A DNA stretch of 64,000 nucleotides from Gammaproteobacteria bacterium (GTDB lineage Bacteria; Pseudomonadota; Gammaproteobacteria; UBA6429; Thiohalophilaceae): contig JAOUNS010000008.1 in the NCBI GenBank assembly GCA_029880855.1, forward strand, positions 1-64,000. Reading direction: 5' to 3'. This document shows positions 1 through 8,598 of this stretch, in pieces. The position numbers were made by a program, and so were the translations under genes. The notes beneath the pieces are model-generated. The model made no database searches, was not told the DNA's origin, and was given only the letters and a program-made list of their open reading frames with translations. Each line of letters starts with the position of its first letter. Position 1 is the stretch's first letter.

Positions 1-127
1 ACGTTCGATTTTGCTCCCGGCAAAATCGTCGAACCTCAGGTTCTCATCCCGGCCGCCTGTCGTGGTTATAACCGGCTCGTCATCTACCACGTCTTTCATG
101 CCTTAATATGGCTGGGGTGCCAGGATT
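1..127. repeat. Direct repeat copy 1, with tRNA-Gln 3' fragment
   Basis: Bases 1-127 are identical to 177-303 (period 176 bp); the copy may begin before the window. Its last 19 bases (109-127) are the 3' end of tRNA-Gln including CCA, after which it diverges, so no full tRNA is present here. It also holds a 9-bp hairpin (6-14/20-28) with loop TCCCG. Duplication of a tRNA 3' end is typical of recombination or integration scars at tRNA genes, but no integrase is visible in the window. Confidence 0.9.
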
Positions 128-176
128 ACTCCGGGCTCCTGCCCTCCGCCCTGCGGGCCGTCGTCGCTTTGCGCCG
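128..176. other. GC-rich spacer between the repeat copies
   Basis: A 49-bp GC-rich segment separates the two direct repeats and replaces the body of the tRNA in copy 1. It contains alternating CCTGCCCT / CCGCCCTGCGGGC runs that can fold. No coding potential is supported. Confidence 0.5.
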
Positions 177-303
177 ACGTTCGATTTTGCTCCCGGCAAA
201 ATCGTCGAACCTCAGGTTCTCATCCCGGCCGCCTGTCGTGGTTATAACCGGCTCGTCATCTACCACGTCTTTCATGCCTTAATATGGCTGGGGTGCCAGG
301 ATT
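177..303. repeat. Direct repeat copy 2, running into tRNA-Gln
   Basis: This is the second copy of the 127-bp repeat. Its last 19 bases are the real 3' end of the tRNA-Gln gene. It includes the second TCCCG-loop hairpin (182-190/196-204). Confidence 0.9.
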
Positions 304-359
304 CGAACCTGGGAATGCCGGAATCAAAATCCGGTGCCTTACCGCTTGGCGACACCCCA
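285..359 (-). tRNA. tRNA-Gln (anticodon TTG)
   Basis: Read on the minus strand, the 75 nt begin TGGGGTGTCGCC and end in CACCCCAGCCA with an encoded CCA. The acceptor arm (TGGGGTG/CACCCCA), D-arm GCCAAGCGG, anticodon loop TTTTGAT with anticodon TTG, and T-arm CAGGTTCGAATCCTG can all be drawn. It reads cognate CAA and, by wobble, CAG. GatCAB, encoded at 16.6-19.9 kb, can amidate Glu-tRNA-Gln in bacteria that lack GlnRS. The position next to ispE is the usual gammaproteobacterial one. Confidence 0.97.
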
Positions 360-382
360 ATATGTAACTCTTTACTATCCAG

Positions 383-408
383 TCGAACCTGCATTCCCAG
401 GTTCGAAT
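383..408 (+). repeat. Inverted tRNA T-arm-like hairpin
   Basis: Bases 391-408 are an 18-nt exact inverted copy of 301-318, the T-arm side of tRNA-Gln. With the bases before it, the copy folds as a 9-bp stem (383-391/398-406) around loop CATTCC. It lies between ispE and the tRNA. Confidence 0.8.
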
Positions 409-418
409 TCCGGCCGGG

Positions 419-437
419 TTTCATCAAAAAGATGAAA
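419..437 (-). terminator. Possible ispE-downstream hairpin
   Basis: A 7-bp stem TTTCATC/GATGAAA with a 5-nt A/T loop lies about 14 bp past the ispE stop. In the minus-strand RNA the U run is in the loop rather than after the stem, so this is only a weak intrinsic terminator candidate. Confidence 0.3.
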
Positions 438-450
438 TCCGACAAAGCTG

Positions 451-1296
451 TCAGCTTTTGTACAGCGGTGAGCGGTTTCGCCCTTGCGCGACAAAGCCCT
501 GCCAGTGTTGTTGCAGGCTGTTCCACGCAGCCCGCGCCGTCTGTTCGTGTTCGAATGCGGCGAAAACACAAGCCCCTGTCCCGGTCATGCGCGAGGGGGC
601 ATATTCGGCCAACGCGTTGAGTGCGGCCGCCACCTCAGGATAACGATTTCGAACCAGTGGTTCGCAGATATTGTCGCCGGCCCCGGACAGGAAGTCGCGT
701 ATTGTAATGGGTGGGCAATCACGTATCAATTGCGGATCGGAAAAAACCTCAGCCGTTGAAATGGTTACCGGCGGGATCAGGACCACATACCAGGGTTCCG
801 GCAGGGTGACGGGGGTAAGATTTTCCCCCACACCTTCCGCCCAGGCGGCTTCCCCCCGCACAAAGACCGGGACATCCGCCCCCAATTGCAGTCCCATGCC
901 CGCCAGCGAGTCAATGTCCAGTCCGCAGCCCCAAAGCTGGTTCAGCGCCACCAGGGTCGTGGCCGCATTGGAGCTGCCGCCACCCAGACCACCGCCCATG
1001 GGCAATTTCTTGCTGACATGAATATCGACGCCGGCCTGTGTCCCGGTCCTGTCCTGTAATAGACGGGCTGCCCTGACCACCAAATCCTGTTCTGGTCGTA
1101 CGCCACTCAATTCACTGGTGCGCCGAATGGTGCTGTCTTCACGCACCGTGAAACGCAACTCATCACCATAGTCGAGGAACTGGAAGACGCTCTGCAGTAA
1201 GTGGTAGCCATCGGCACGTCGACCGGTGATATGCAGAAACAGGTTCAGCTTGGCGGGGGCAGGCCAACCGGTTTGGGAATGTATTGCTTGGGACAT
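451..1296 (-). CDS. ispE: 4-diphosphocytidyl-2-C-methyl-D-erythritol kinase
   Basis: This cytoplasmic GHMP kinase phosphorylates the 2-hydroxyl of CDP-ME in the MEP isoprenoid pathway. At 281 residues it has the family's usual length. The N-terminal [20 protein letters not shown] segment carries the catalytic Lys/substrate motif, and [14 protein letters not shown] (about residues 99-112) is the glycine-rich ATP loop; a late TGTGACVFA completes the GHMP set. It follows lolB on the same strand with a 66-bp gap, and tRNA-Gln lies downstream, the common gammaproteobacterial order. Function is assigned from these family motifs. Confidence 0.97.
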   Translation of the reverse strand: MSQAIHSQTGWPAPAKLNLFLHITGRRADGYHLLQSVFQFLDYGDELRFTVREDSTIRRTSELSGVRPEQDLVVRAARLLQDRTGTQAGVDIHVSKKLPMGGGLGGGSSNAATTLVALNQLWGCGLDIDSLAGMGLQLGADVPVFVRGEAAWAEGVGENLTPVTLPEPWYVVLIPPVTISTAEVFSDPQLIRDCPPITIRDFLSGAGDNICEPLVRNRYPEVAAALNALAEYAPSRMTGTGACVFAAFEHEQTARAAWNSLQQHWQGFVAQGRNRSPLYKS

Positions 1297-1362
1297 GGCG
1301 GGATGTATTGTTACCTGTGATTGGCGCCATCATAGTGGTGTCGTCCCATGGGGACAAGGCGA

Positions 1363-1980
1363 TCAGCCGGGATCATTAAAGGGATTGTCTTCGTTCGGTA
1401 CGCCCAGCTCCCATTTGTCGATCACCACCCGTACATCAAGCCGGCTGTTGCGGGCAAAGATTTTTTTCGGCAATGTCACGCCATTCACAACCGTGTAGCG
1501 CTTATAGTCTACCTGCCAGTCTGCTTGTTGCAGTTTTTCCAGTCGCCCGTCGGCACCAACCTGTTTGGTATCATGGCCGTTGGGTGACGGCAAACCCACC
1601 ATCCAGTATCGCAACTCGGAGACCGGCATTCTGACACCGGTTGTTTCATACAACAGGAAATCCACGTCCCTGGCGAAGTGCTTCTCGTCTGACGTTTGCA
1701 ATTCAGCACCATCCCTGTTGCCCTTGATGTGAACCTGGCCCGCACCAAATGGGCCATATAAACGGACCTGATAGACATCGGCCTGTTGCAGCCACAACAG
1801 ATTGACATGCCATGACTCTGTACCGTTTTTTATCGCCACCCGGCCGGTGGCAAACCAGTAGCGAACAGCCGAGATTTCGGCCTGATGAGTCTCCCAACTG
1901 ACATTCTGCGGGAGTTTTTCCGGCATCGACTGACATGCCGAGACAAGCAGCGTTATAACGAGTACGACAAGTCGCTTCAT
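1363..1980 (-). CDS. lolB: Outer-membrane lipoprotein receptor LolB
   Basis: LolB accepts lipoproteins from the periplasmic carrier LolA and inserts them into the outer membrane. The 205-residue product starts with a lipoprotein signal whose lipobox is VSAC, with Cys16 as the predicted lipidated residue. The rest fits the LolB half-barrel fold, including YGPFGAGQVHIKG and the PVSELRYWMVGLP segment. The start overlaps the stop of the upstream TPR gene (ATGA), so the two are probably translationally coupled. The neighbour ispE is the normal partner. Confidence 0.95.
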   Translation of the reverse strand: MKRLVVLVITLLVSACQSMPEKLPQNVSWETHQAEISAVRYWFATGRVAIKNGTESWHVNLLWLQQADVYQVRLYGPFGAGQVHIKGNRDGAELQTSDEKHFARDVDFLLYETTGVRMPVSELRYWMVGLPSPNGHDTKQVGADGRLEKLQQADWQVDYKRYTVVNGVTLPKKIFARNSRLDVRVVIDKWELGVPNEDNPFNDPG

Positions 1981-3857
1981 TCGGTAAAGCGTTTCATGAC
2001 ATCAAGCAGGATCTTGTGACTGGGTGTCTCACGCAATGCTTCTTCCCAGACTTCCCGCGCCGCCCGTTGATCACCACTGACCCACAGGACTTCGCCCAGA
2101 TGCGCGGCGATATCCGAATCCTTGCTGATTTCGAATGCCTTGCGCAGAAAACTCAGCGCTTCCGGGTATTTGCCCCGGCGGTAATAGACCCAACCCATGC
2201 TGTCGATAATGGCAGCGTCTCTGGAATTGATCTGATAGGCACGCTCCACATATTTGGCGCCCTCTTCAATCCGATCTGTCCGGTCCACCATGGTATAGCC
2301 CAGCGCATTCAGGGCTTGCGCATTGTTTGGCTGGCGCTTGACGATGGCCTTCAGGTCCTGCACCGCCACATCAATACGATCCAGTTTTTCTGCAGTCAGC
2401 GCCCGGGCATATAACAGTTCGATGTTGTCCGGTAATTCCGCCAGGGCCTCAGTGTAAATACTGAAAGCCTCTTCATACTGTTTGTCATTACGCAGAATCT
2501 CACCTTCAGCAAGATAGATGCGCATTTGAATATCGGCCGTCTTGGCATCACGATAGATATTTTTAAGTTGTTCACGGGCATCGGCCACCTTGCCCATACG
2601 TGCAGTCAATACAGCAATCCGAATAAGTGCATCAATGTTGTAATCGCCATATCTGACCAGACTGTAATGCTGAATGGCCTTATTGATGTCACCATCGCGC
2701 TCTTCAATCTGCCCCAGGTGATAACTGGCTTCATTACTACGCATATTCATTTCAACCAGCTTCTCGAAGTAACCGGCAGCAACTCTTCTGTCACTCAGCT
2801 CCATTGACAGTAAACCCAATGCATAAACAGCATCGCTGCGAATCACCTTGTCTGGATGGTCAGCCAGTTCCCTGAACTGGTCCCGCGCCCTGGCAAGTTC
2901 GCGTGCATCAACCAGTTTGCGTGCATAATTCAAACGCAGCTCATGGATATTCGGATACCGGTTAACCACATCATCCAGGTACTGCAAGGCTTCCTTGTCA
3001 CGTCCCTGACGCGACAGAATGGTCGTGCGCATAATGTGCGCCTGGGGCCAATCATCTTTTATGGCAATTGCCTTTGTAATCACGACTTCCGCTTTTTTAT
3101 ATTCCCCGACCATGAACGCTAATTGACTGTAAGCAAACAATGCATTGATATTGCCCGAGCGCTTGGCCACCAGTTTTTCCATCACCTGCATCGCGGCATG
3201 TCTGTCACGCTCTTTTCTCAGCAGGGAAGCGATAAGCATGTAACTTTGTTCTTCATGGGGCGTGCCGTCAGCAATCACCGCTTCCAGATGCCGGAGCGCT
3301 TCTTTGGTCCGGCCATTGCGCACCAGTAATGTGGCCATGACACGATGCGCTTCTATATTTGAGGAGTCCAGTTCCACCCACAGACGGGCGGCTTTCATGG
3401 CGCCTGCTTCATCCCGTGCGTTAATGGCAATCTGGGTGGCACGTTCGGCGATGTTCACATCGCGTGACAGTTGTGCCGCTTCCAGGTAATTCTTCACAGC
3501 CAACTGGATCATGCCGCGTTTCATGGCCAGTTCCGCCATCAGGAGCGTTTTCAGTAACAGGGCTGTGCGGTTTTGGGTACCCTGCTCGCCGGCACGCCGG
3601 CGCTTTTTATCACCGGTCGCTTTTTTGGCTGATGATTTTTTAGGGGAGACCGATTTTTTTTGTTCTGCCAGAAGCCCGCCTGGTATAGACTCGCCTCCGA
3701 CGGACCGGGTGTTTGCGGCTGAATTTGCATCAAATAGCATTGTCCCCCTGCCACTGGCAGACTCACCGGCCTGCGCGGTTATCCCGAACAGGACAAGTCC
3801 TGAGAAAATTACTATATGATTTATAAGGATTTTTAAAGATTGGTTTGTATTTTCCAT
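1977..3857 (-). CDS. Exported tetratricopeptide-repeat protein
   Basis: I start this at the ATG at 3857 rather than the longer ORF start at 3956, because MENTNQSLKILINHIVIFSG leads straight into a signal peptide ending near AQA. About 626 residues remain. A Lys/Arg-rich, Ser-rich linker follows (residues 50-90), then TPR-like helical hairpins to the end, with NALGYTMVDR and WVYYRRGKYPEAL as clear repeats. TPR lipoproteins or secreted proteins before lolB are common in this class; the partner is not known. Its stop overlaps lolB, and it diverges from hemA across a short promoter region. Confidence 0.88.
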   Translation of the reverse strand: MENTNQSLKILINHIVIFSGLVLFGITAQAGESASGRGTMLFDANSAANTRSVGGESIPGGLLAEQKKSVSPKKSSAKKATGDKKRRRAGEQGTQNRTALLLKTLLMAELAMKRGMIQLAVKNYLEAAQLSRDVNIAERATQIAINARDEAGAMKAARLWVELDSSNIEAHRVMATLLVRNGRTKEALRHLEAVIADGTPHEEQSYMLIASLLRKERDRHAAMQVMEKLVAKRSGNINALFAYSQLAFMVGEYKKAEVVITKAIAIKDDWPQAHIMRTTILSRQGRDKEALQYLDDVVNRYPNIHELRLNYARKLVDARELARARDQFRELADHPDKVIRSDAVYALGLLSMELSDRRVAAGYFEKLVEMNMRSNEASYHLGQIEERDGDINKAIQHYSLVRYGDYNIDALIRIAVLTARMGKVADAREQLKNIYRDAKTADIQMRIYLAEGEILRNDKQYEEAFSIYTEALAELPDNIELLYARALTAEKLDRIDVAVQDLKAIVKRQPNNAQALNALGYTMVDRTDRIEEGAKYVERAYQINSRDAAIIDSMGWVYYRRGKYPEALSFLRKAFEISKDSDIAAHLGEVLWVSGDQRAAREVWEEALRETPSHKILLDVMKRFTE

Positions 3858-3991
3858 ATCGCCCGCCGGGAACTTCTCTGGATCGCAAAAAGAACTTTTA
3901 GGGAAATTCCCTTTATAATATACATTGGTCTGCATTGACCACAATTTCAAGCCCAACTAACCGTATAAAATATATTTTGGCAGATACCAGC
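3858..3991. promoter_or_regulatory. Divergent TPR-lolB-ispE / hemA control region
   Basis: These 134 bp separate the two divergent operons. They include GGTC-N6-GACC dyad symmetry at 3927-3940 and A/T-rich TATAAT-like (3914-3919) and TATAAAAT-like (3964-3971) elements. I cannot assign one clear -35/-10 pair to either gene. Confidence 0.4.
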
Positions 3992-5251
3992 GTGACACTC
4001 CTGGCCCTCGGCATCAACCACAAAACCGCACCGGTGGAAATCCGGGAGAAAGTGGCATTTGCCCCCGAACATCTGGCGACCGCCTTGCGGGAATTGCTCG
4101 CCCAGCATGCCGTCAATGAGGCCGCCATCCTGTCTACCTGTAACCGCACTGAGCTGTACTGCAGTGTAGAAAGCGGTGCCGCTGAATGTCTCATCGGCTG
4201 GATCAGCCGTTACCATAAACTCAGCCAGGAAGACGTGGCCCCCTATACCTATACCTTTGCCGATCAGGCGGCGGTACAGCATATCCTGCGCGTGGCCAGC
4301 GGACTCGATTCCCTGGTCCTGGGTGAACCCCAGATCCTGGGTCAGATCAAGGATGCCTACACCTGGGCGAACAATGCCGGCGCCATCGGTATGCAGCTTA
4401 ACCGCCTGTTTCAACACACTTTTTCTGTAGCAAAACAGATCCGTACCGATACCGCCATCGGCAGCAACCCGGTCTCGGTCGCCTTTGCCGCCGTCAGTCT
4501 GAGCAAGCAGATATTCACCAACTTGAATGAACACACCGCACTGCTGATTGGCGCCGGTGAAACCATTGAACTGGTGGCCCGTCATCTGGGAGAGATGGGG
4601 GTGAAACACATGATTGTCGCCAACCGGACCATTGAGCGCGCCCAGCTGCTGGCCGGTCAGTTCAATGGTGAAGCCATCACGTTGTCGGAAATGCCGGATC
4701 GGCTGGTGGAAGCCGATATCGTGATCTCTTCGACAGCCAGCCAACTGCCCATACTGGGCAAGGGTGCGGTTGAACGGGCGCTGAAAAAGCGCAAACACCG
4801 CCCCATTTTCATGGTGGACATCGCCGTACCCCGCGATATCGAACCCGAAGTCGGCAACCTGCGGGATGTCTATCTCTACACGGTGGATGACCTGCAGGAA
4901 GTGATTGAGGAAAACCGCAAGTCCCGTCAGGCGGCAGCGGAAGAAGCCGAGGACATCATCGCGGGTCAGGTGGAGCAATTCATGGGTTGGCTGCGATCGC
5001 TGGAAGCGGTGGATACCATTCGGGCCTATCGCACCCATGCCGAGTTAATCCGTGAAGAAGCTAACCGTCAGGCCCTGCGCCAGCTGGCCGCCGGACGTGA
5101 TCCGGAAAAAGTCATTAACGATCTGTCACGCATCCTGACCAACAAGTTGATCCATGAACCCACCGTACAAATGAATCGAGCCGCCTTTGAAGGTCGAAAC
5201 AGTTTACTGGACAGCGCCCGTGAACTTTTCAACCTGAAAGATAACGAATAA
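3992..5251 (+). CDS. hemA: Glutamyl-tRNA reductase
   Basis: HemA reduces Glu-tRNA to glutamate-1-semialdehyde with NADPH, the first step of tetrapyrrole synthesis by the C5 route. The GTG at 3992 is preferred over the ATG at 3935: the protein then begins [14 protein letters not shown] like known HemA and is 419 residues, the usual length, and the earlier start would swallow a TATAAAAT element. The catalytic Cys sits in STCNRTE, and [11 protein letters not shown] is the family signature, followed by an NADPH-binding domain (LIGAGETIE) and a C-terminal dimerisation helix. It leads the hemA-prfA operon. Confidence 0.97.
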   Translation: MTLLALGINHKTAPVEIREKVAFAPEHLATALRELLAQHAVNEAAILSTCNRTELYCSVESGAAECLIGWISRYHKLSQEDVAPYTYTFADQAAVQHILRVASGLDSLVLGEPQILGQIKDAYTWANNAGAIGMQLNRLFQHTFSVAKQIRTDTAIGSNPVSVAFAAVSLSKQIFTNLNEHTALLIGAGETIELVARHLGEMGVKHMIVANRTIERAQLLAGQFNGEAITLSEMPDRLVEADIVISSTASQLPILGKGAVERALKKRKHRPIFMVDIAVPRDIEPEVGNLRDVYLYTVDDLQEVIEENRKSRQAAAEEAEDIIAGQVEQFMGWLRSLEAVDTIRAYRTHAELIREEANRQALRQLAAGRDPEKVINDLSRILTNKLIHEPTVQMNRAAFEGRNSLLDSARELFNLKDNE

Positions 5252-5278
5252 CACTATTCTTTATATATCACCCGAATT

Positions 5279-6364
5279 ATGAAAGCATCACTCCATAACA
5301 AACTGGAATCCCTCAGTGATCGTCTGGAAGAGATCAACCACCTGTTGGCTGACCCCGGCGTCATTGGTGATCAGAACAGGTTTCGCACGCTTTCCCAGGA
5401 ATATGCCCAACTGAACCCGGTCATCCGCTGTTTCAAGAAATACAAAACCACACTGGCCAATCTGGATGAGGCGAAACGCATGTTGCAGGACAGTGACGCC
5501 GAGATGCGTGAACTGGCCGAAGAAGAATTTCAGACCGCCGAAGAAGACAAGGAAAAACTGGAGCAGGAACTGCAAATCCTGATGTTGCCGGTGGATCCCA
5601 ATGACGACCGCAACATCTTCCTGGAAATCCGTGCCGGGACCGGCGGTGATGAAGCCGCCATCTTTGCCGGTGATCTGTTCCGTATGTATTCCCGCTATGC
5701 CGAACTGCATAAATGGAAAGTGGAAGTGATCAGCAGTAATGAAGGGGAACACGGCGGCTACAAGGAAATCATCAGCCGGCTTGTCGGCGCCGGCGCCTAT
5801 TCACGTCTGAAATTCGAATCCGGTGCACATCGTGTGCAACGTGTACCCGAAACCGAATCCCAGGGTCGTATTCACACTTCGGCCTGTACTGTCGCCATCC
5901 TGCCGGAAGCCGATGAAGTCAGTGAAGTGAACATCAACCCGGCGGACCTGAAGGTTGACACCTACCGCGCCTCCGGCGCCGGTGGTCAGCACGTTAACAA
6001 GACCGATTCCGCGATCCGCATCACCCACTTGCCCAGCGGTATCGTGGTGGAATGTCAGGACGAACGCTCCCAGCATAAAAACCGCGCCCGCGCCATGAGC
6101 CTGCTCTCCGCCAGGTTGCTCAGTGTGGAACAGGAAAAGCAGCAGCGGGAACAGGCACAAAACCGTCGCCAATTGGTAGGGACCGGTGATCGCTCTGAAC
6201 GCATTCGCACCTATAACTATCCACAGGGTCGGGTCACCGACCACCGCATCAACCTGACGCTTTATAAACTGGAAGAGATCATGGAAGGCCAGGTGGATGA
6301 AGTGATCGAACCACTGATTCACGAGCATCAGGCCGATCTGCTGGCGGCCATGAGTGATGAGTAA
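5279..6364 (+). CDS. prfA: Peptide chain release factor 1
   Basis: RF1 reads UAA and UAG stop codons and triggers peptidyl-tRNA hydrolysis. The 361 residues match the family length. The catalytic GGQ lies in [15 protein letters not shown]. The codon-reading tripeptide region reads [10 protein letters not shown], giving a P-x-T motif with Glu in the middle. It lies 27 bp after hemA. The methyltransferase that modifies the GGQ glutamine (prmC) follows one gene later. Confidence 0.98.
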   Translation: MKASLHNKLESLSDRLEEINHLLADPGVIGDQNRFRTLSQEYAQLNPVIRCFKKYKTTLANLDEAKRMLQDSDAEMRELAEEEFQTAEEDKEKLEQELQILMLPVDPNDDRNIFLEIRAGTGGDEAAIFAGDLFRMYSRYAELHKWKVEVISSNEGEHGGYKEIISRLVGAGAYSRLKFESGAHRVQRVPETESQGRIHTSACTVAILPEADEVSEVNINPADLKVDTYRASGAGGQHVNKTDSAIRITHLPSGIVVECQDERSQHKNRARAMSLLSARLLSVEQEKQQREQAQNRRQLVGTGDRSERIRTYNYPQGRVTDHRINLTLYKLEEIMEGQVDEVIEPLIHEHQADLLAAMSDE

Positions 6365-6565
6365 GTTCGCTTTTTCGCACGCGCCGAATCATTATACAAA
6401 TTCTTAAAACCACATCGTTTGTGCCTGACAAGTATCCGCTTCCCTTTGACAAGCAAATACCTCTATATCGTCTTTCCAGACAGCTCATTGTCTTTAAGCC
6501 GACGTTCAGGTTTGACCAGGTAGAATGGAGTGTCGGTTACATCAATAGGATCAGGGGGAGAGAAA

Positions 6566-7141
6566 ATGACAAAAAACACAAAGTGGTTGCTGCTGATTGC
6601 CATGGTAATGGCGACTATTGGCTGCGACAAAATCGAACCCACCTATGCACGTACCAACTCAGGCGGCCATATGGATATCAGTGGGGAATGGCAAAGTGAG
6701 TGCATCAGTAGCATGAAACATATTATCCGAATCCATGATCACCGGCTGTATGTCGATAAAGACATATATGATGATGGTGCCTGTACCACACTGAACCACC
6801 GGGAAAAAGACACACGATTTTCTCGAGAATCGGACGGCGATGGCGGTAGTATCGGTGATCGGGGTGATTTCCTGACCCAGGGATGGAAAGCGGCAGAAGG
6901 CGATGTGAACTTTGTTCCTGCCCCCAATGGCCTGGCCGGCCCGCCATTGCAGGATCCACCACTGGCATCCATCTTCAGAATGCCAACCACCAGTCTTATC
7001 AACGGCTCATACTGGACTTTGTTTGTCGATGATACGGATGCATCGAACGGAAATTATGCATTCTATCTGGCGGAAAATTATGCTTTTCTACCGGACCCGT
7101 TTCCGTATGTCACGACCTCAAGAAAATATATAAAACAGTAA
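6566..7141 (+). CDS. Predicted lipoprotein of unknown function
   Basis: I start at the ATG at 6566, which has an AGGGGGAG ribosome-binding site 5 bp upstream; the ORF start at 6530 does not. The 191-residue product begins with a signal peptide ending in lipobox ATIGC, so Cys20 should be lipidated. The mature part is rich in Asp, Gly and aromatic residues (DISGEW, DTRFSRESDGDGG) and ends around TTSRKYIKQ. I recognise no family. It interrupts the usual prfA-prmC order, which suggests a lineage-specific insertion. Confidence 0.75.
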   Translation: MTKNTKWLLLIAMVMATIGCDKIEPTYARTNSGGHMDISGEWQSECISSMKHIIRIHDHRLYVDKDIYDDGACTTLNHREKDTRFSRESDGDGGSIGDRGDFLTQGWKAAEGDVNFVPAPNGLAGPPLQDPPLASIFRMPTTSLINGSYWTLFVDDTDASNGNYAFYLAENYAFLPDPFPYVTTSRKYIKQ

Positions 7142-7172
7142 ACCCTGTTCGGCAGGCTCATCCAAACGGTAT

Positions 7173-7206
7173 ACTTTGGCTCAGGCATTATTGCCTGAGC
7201 CAAAGT
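7173..7206. terminator. 15-bp perfect hairpin between lipoprotein gene and prmC
   Basis: ACTTTGGCTCAGGCA (7173-7187) and its exact complement (7192-7206) enclose loop TTAT. No T run follows, so it may end the lipoprotein transcript weakly, protect an RNA end, or be a protein-binding dyad. It lies 31 bp past the lipoprotein stop and 19 bp before prmC. Confidence 0.5.
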
Positions 7207-7225
7207 AGAATCAGCATATAGCACC

Positions 7226-8071
7226 ATGTCCCTCTCCATCCAGCAAAGCCTGCGATCCGCCACTGACCGTTTAAGTACAGCATCAGACACAGCCCGCCTG
7301 GATGCCGAGATACTGCTGGCCCATGTGCTGGACACGGATCGCAGCCGGCTGTTCACCTGGCCGGAACAAATACTCACCCCCGAGCAGGAAACATCGTTCC
7401 TTGCGCTCATCGAACGACGCAGCCGGGGCGAACCGGTTGCCTATCTGGTCGGTGATCAGGATTTCTGGACGCTGAAGTTAAAGGTGACGACGGATACCTT
7501 GATCCCGCGCCCCGAAACCGAGCTGCTGGTGGAACAGGCGCTGGCGCATCTGGCCGCTGACCAGAGCTGTACCGTGGCCGATCTCGGTGTGGGCAGCGGC
7601 GCTATTGCGCTGGCCATTGCCAATGAGCGTCCCCTCGCACAACTCATCGGCATCGATCAATCACCGGGCGCGCTCATGGTGGCTGAGGAAAATGCACAAC
7701 AACTCGGGATCCGGAATGTCCGCTTTCAGCAAAGCGACTGGTTGGCCGGTTTTCCCGCAGACTGTTTCGATATGATCGTGGCCAACCCGCCTTATATCGC
7801 GGCAGCGGATCCCCATTTGCAACAAGGCGATGTGCGTTTTGAACCGGTTTCGGCCCTGATCGCCGGTGCAGATGGTCTGGATGATATCCGTCGTATCGTG
7901 CAACAGGCCGCCGTCTGCCTCAAACCGGGCGGCCGGCTGCTCATGGAACACGGCTATGATCAACAACAGGCCGTTATCGATTTACTGAACAAGGCGGGTT
8001 ATCACGAGGTATGCGGCAAACGTGATTTGGCCGGCCAACCCCGCATGGTCATGGCCCAAAAACCCCGGTAA
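7226..8071 (+). CDS. prmC: Release-factor glutamine methyltransferase PrmC
   Basis: PrmC methylates the GGQ glutamine of RF1 and RF2 with S-adenosylmethionine, raising termination efficiency. The 281 residues comprise an N-terminal helical domain and a Rossmann methyltransferase: the SAM loop is VADLGVGSGAIALA and the Gln-binding catalytic motif is NPPY (VANPPYI). PRPETELLVE before the fold is also typical. Being in the same cluster as its substrate prfA is normal. Confidence 0.97.
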   Translation: MSLSIQQSLRSATDRLSTASDTARLDAEILLAHVLDTDRSRLFTWPEQILTPEQETSFLALIERRSRGEPVAYLVGDQDFWTLKLKVTTDTLIPRPETELLVEQALAHLAADQSCTVADLGVGSGAIALAIANERPLAQLIGIDQSPGALMVAEENAQQLGIRNVRFQQSDWLAGFPADCFDMIVANPPYIAAADPHLQQGDVRFEPVSALIAGADGLDDIRRIVQQAAVCLKPGGRLLMEHGYDQQQAVIDLLNKAGYHEVCGKRDLAGQPRMVMAQKPR

Positions 8072-8155
8072 CCTCATTATTTTCCTTACTACTATTTTCA
8101 GTTCCCGGTTGCACTCGGGCTGACAGGGAGTAGGCTATAAGGACAGAGGCCGCTG

Positions 8156-8548
8156 ATGAGTTCCCGTATAAAACATCGTGAGATTGAGTTTGACAGCCTG
8201 CACCCCGATGGGCAGCAGGCTGATCACGCCGCGCAATTACTGGCAAAAACCAAAGGCATCCTGAATGTCTCGGCGCCGGATGCACTCCATTTGATGATTA
8301 GTTATGACATCAAGCATATCACCCTGGAATCGATAGTCGGTTTGTTGCTCGAGGCCCGTTTCCACATTCGAAATTCCCTGCTGGCCAAACTGAAGCAGGC
8401 CCTGTATCGCTACACCGAGGACACCGAGCGGGCCAACCTGGGCGTGAGTGACAAGCAATCCACCCAACAGATTTTCACGAATCACTACCAGCGCCGCCCC
8501 CATGGTTGTCGGGATCGACGTCCTGACCATTTGCGTAACTATCTATAA
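8156..8548 (+). CDS. Conserved hypothetical, 130 residues
   Basis: This small cytoplasmic protein has no signal or membrane segment. It begins MSSRIKHREIEFDSLHPDG and contains a beta-alpha-beta-like stretch (GILNVSAPDALHLMISYDIKHI) resembling a ferredoxin-like fold, then a basic C-terminus (HGCRDRRPDHLRNYL) with a Cys and several His. From memory, similar proteins occur beside moeB/thiF-type genes in gammaproteobacteria. It lies 51 bp before the moeB-like gene and is likely cotranscribed. The function is not known to me. Confidence 0.75.
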   Translation: MSSRIKHREIEFDSLHPDGQQADHAAQLLAKTKGILNVSAPDALHLMISYDIKHITLESIVGLLLEARFHIRNSLLAKLKQALYRYTEDTERANLGVSDKQSTQQIFTNHYQRRPHGCRDRRPDHLRNYL

Positions 8549-8598
8549 TATCGCCGCCGACTCTTTTCAGCGCAGGCGTTTCCCATTACCCTGCGCGT

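Noticed and set aside
272-571. Minus-strand ORF of about 100 codons over tRNA-Gln
   Set aside because: It overlaps tRNA-Gln and the ispE end; the residues follow from the tRNA sequence rather than from a protein.
108-620. ORF of about 170 codons across the tRNA-Gln region
   Set aside because: It runs through the tRNA and into ispE on the other strand, has no ribosome-binding site and no recognisable product.
3947-5038. Long minus-strand ORF opposite hemA
   Set aside because: It is a shadow of hemA, whose protein has clear catalytic motifs. The opposite frame has none.
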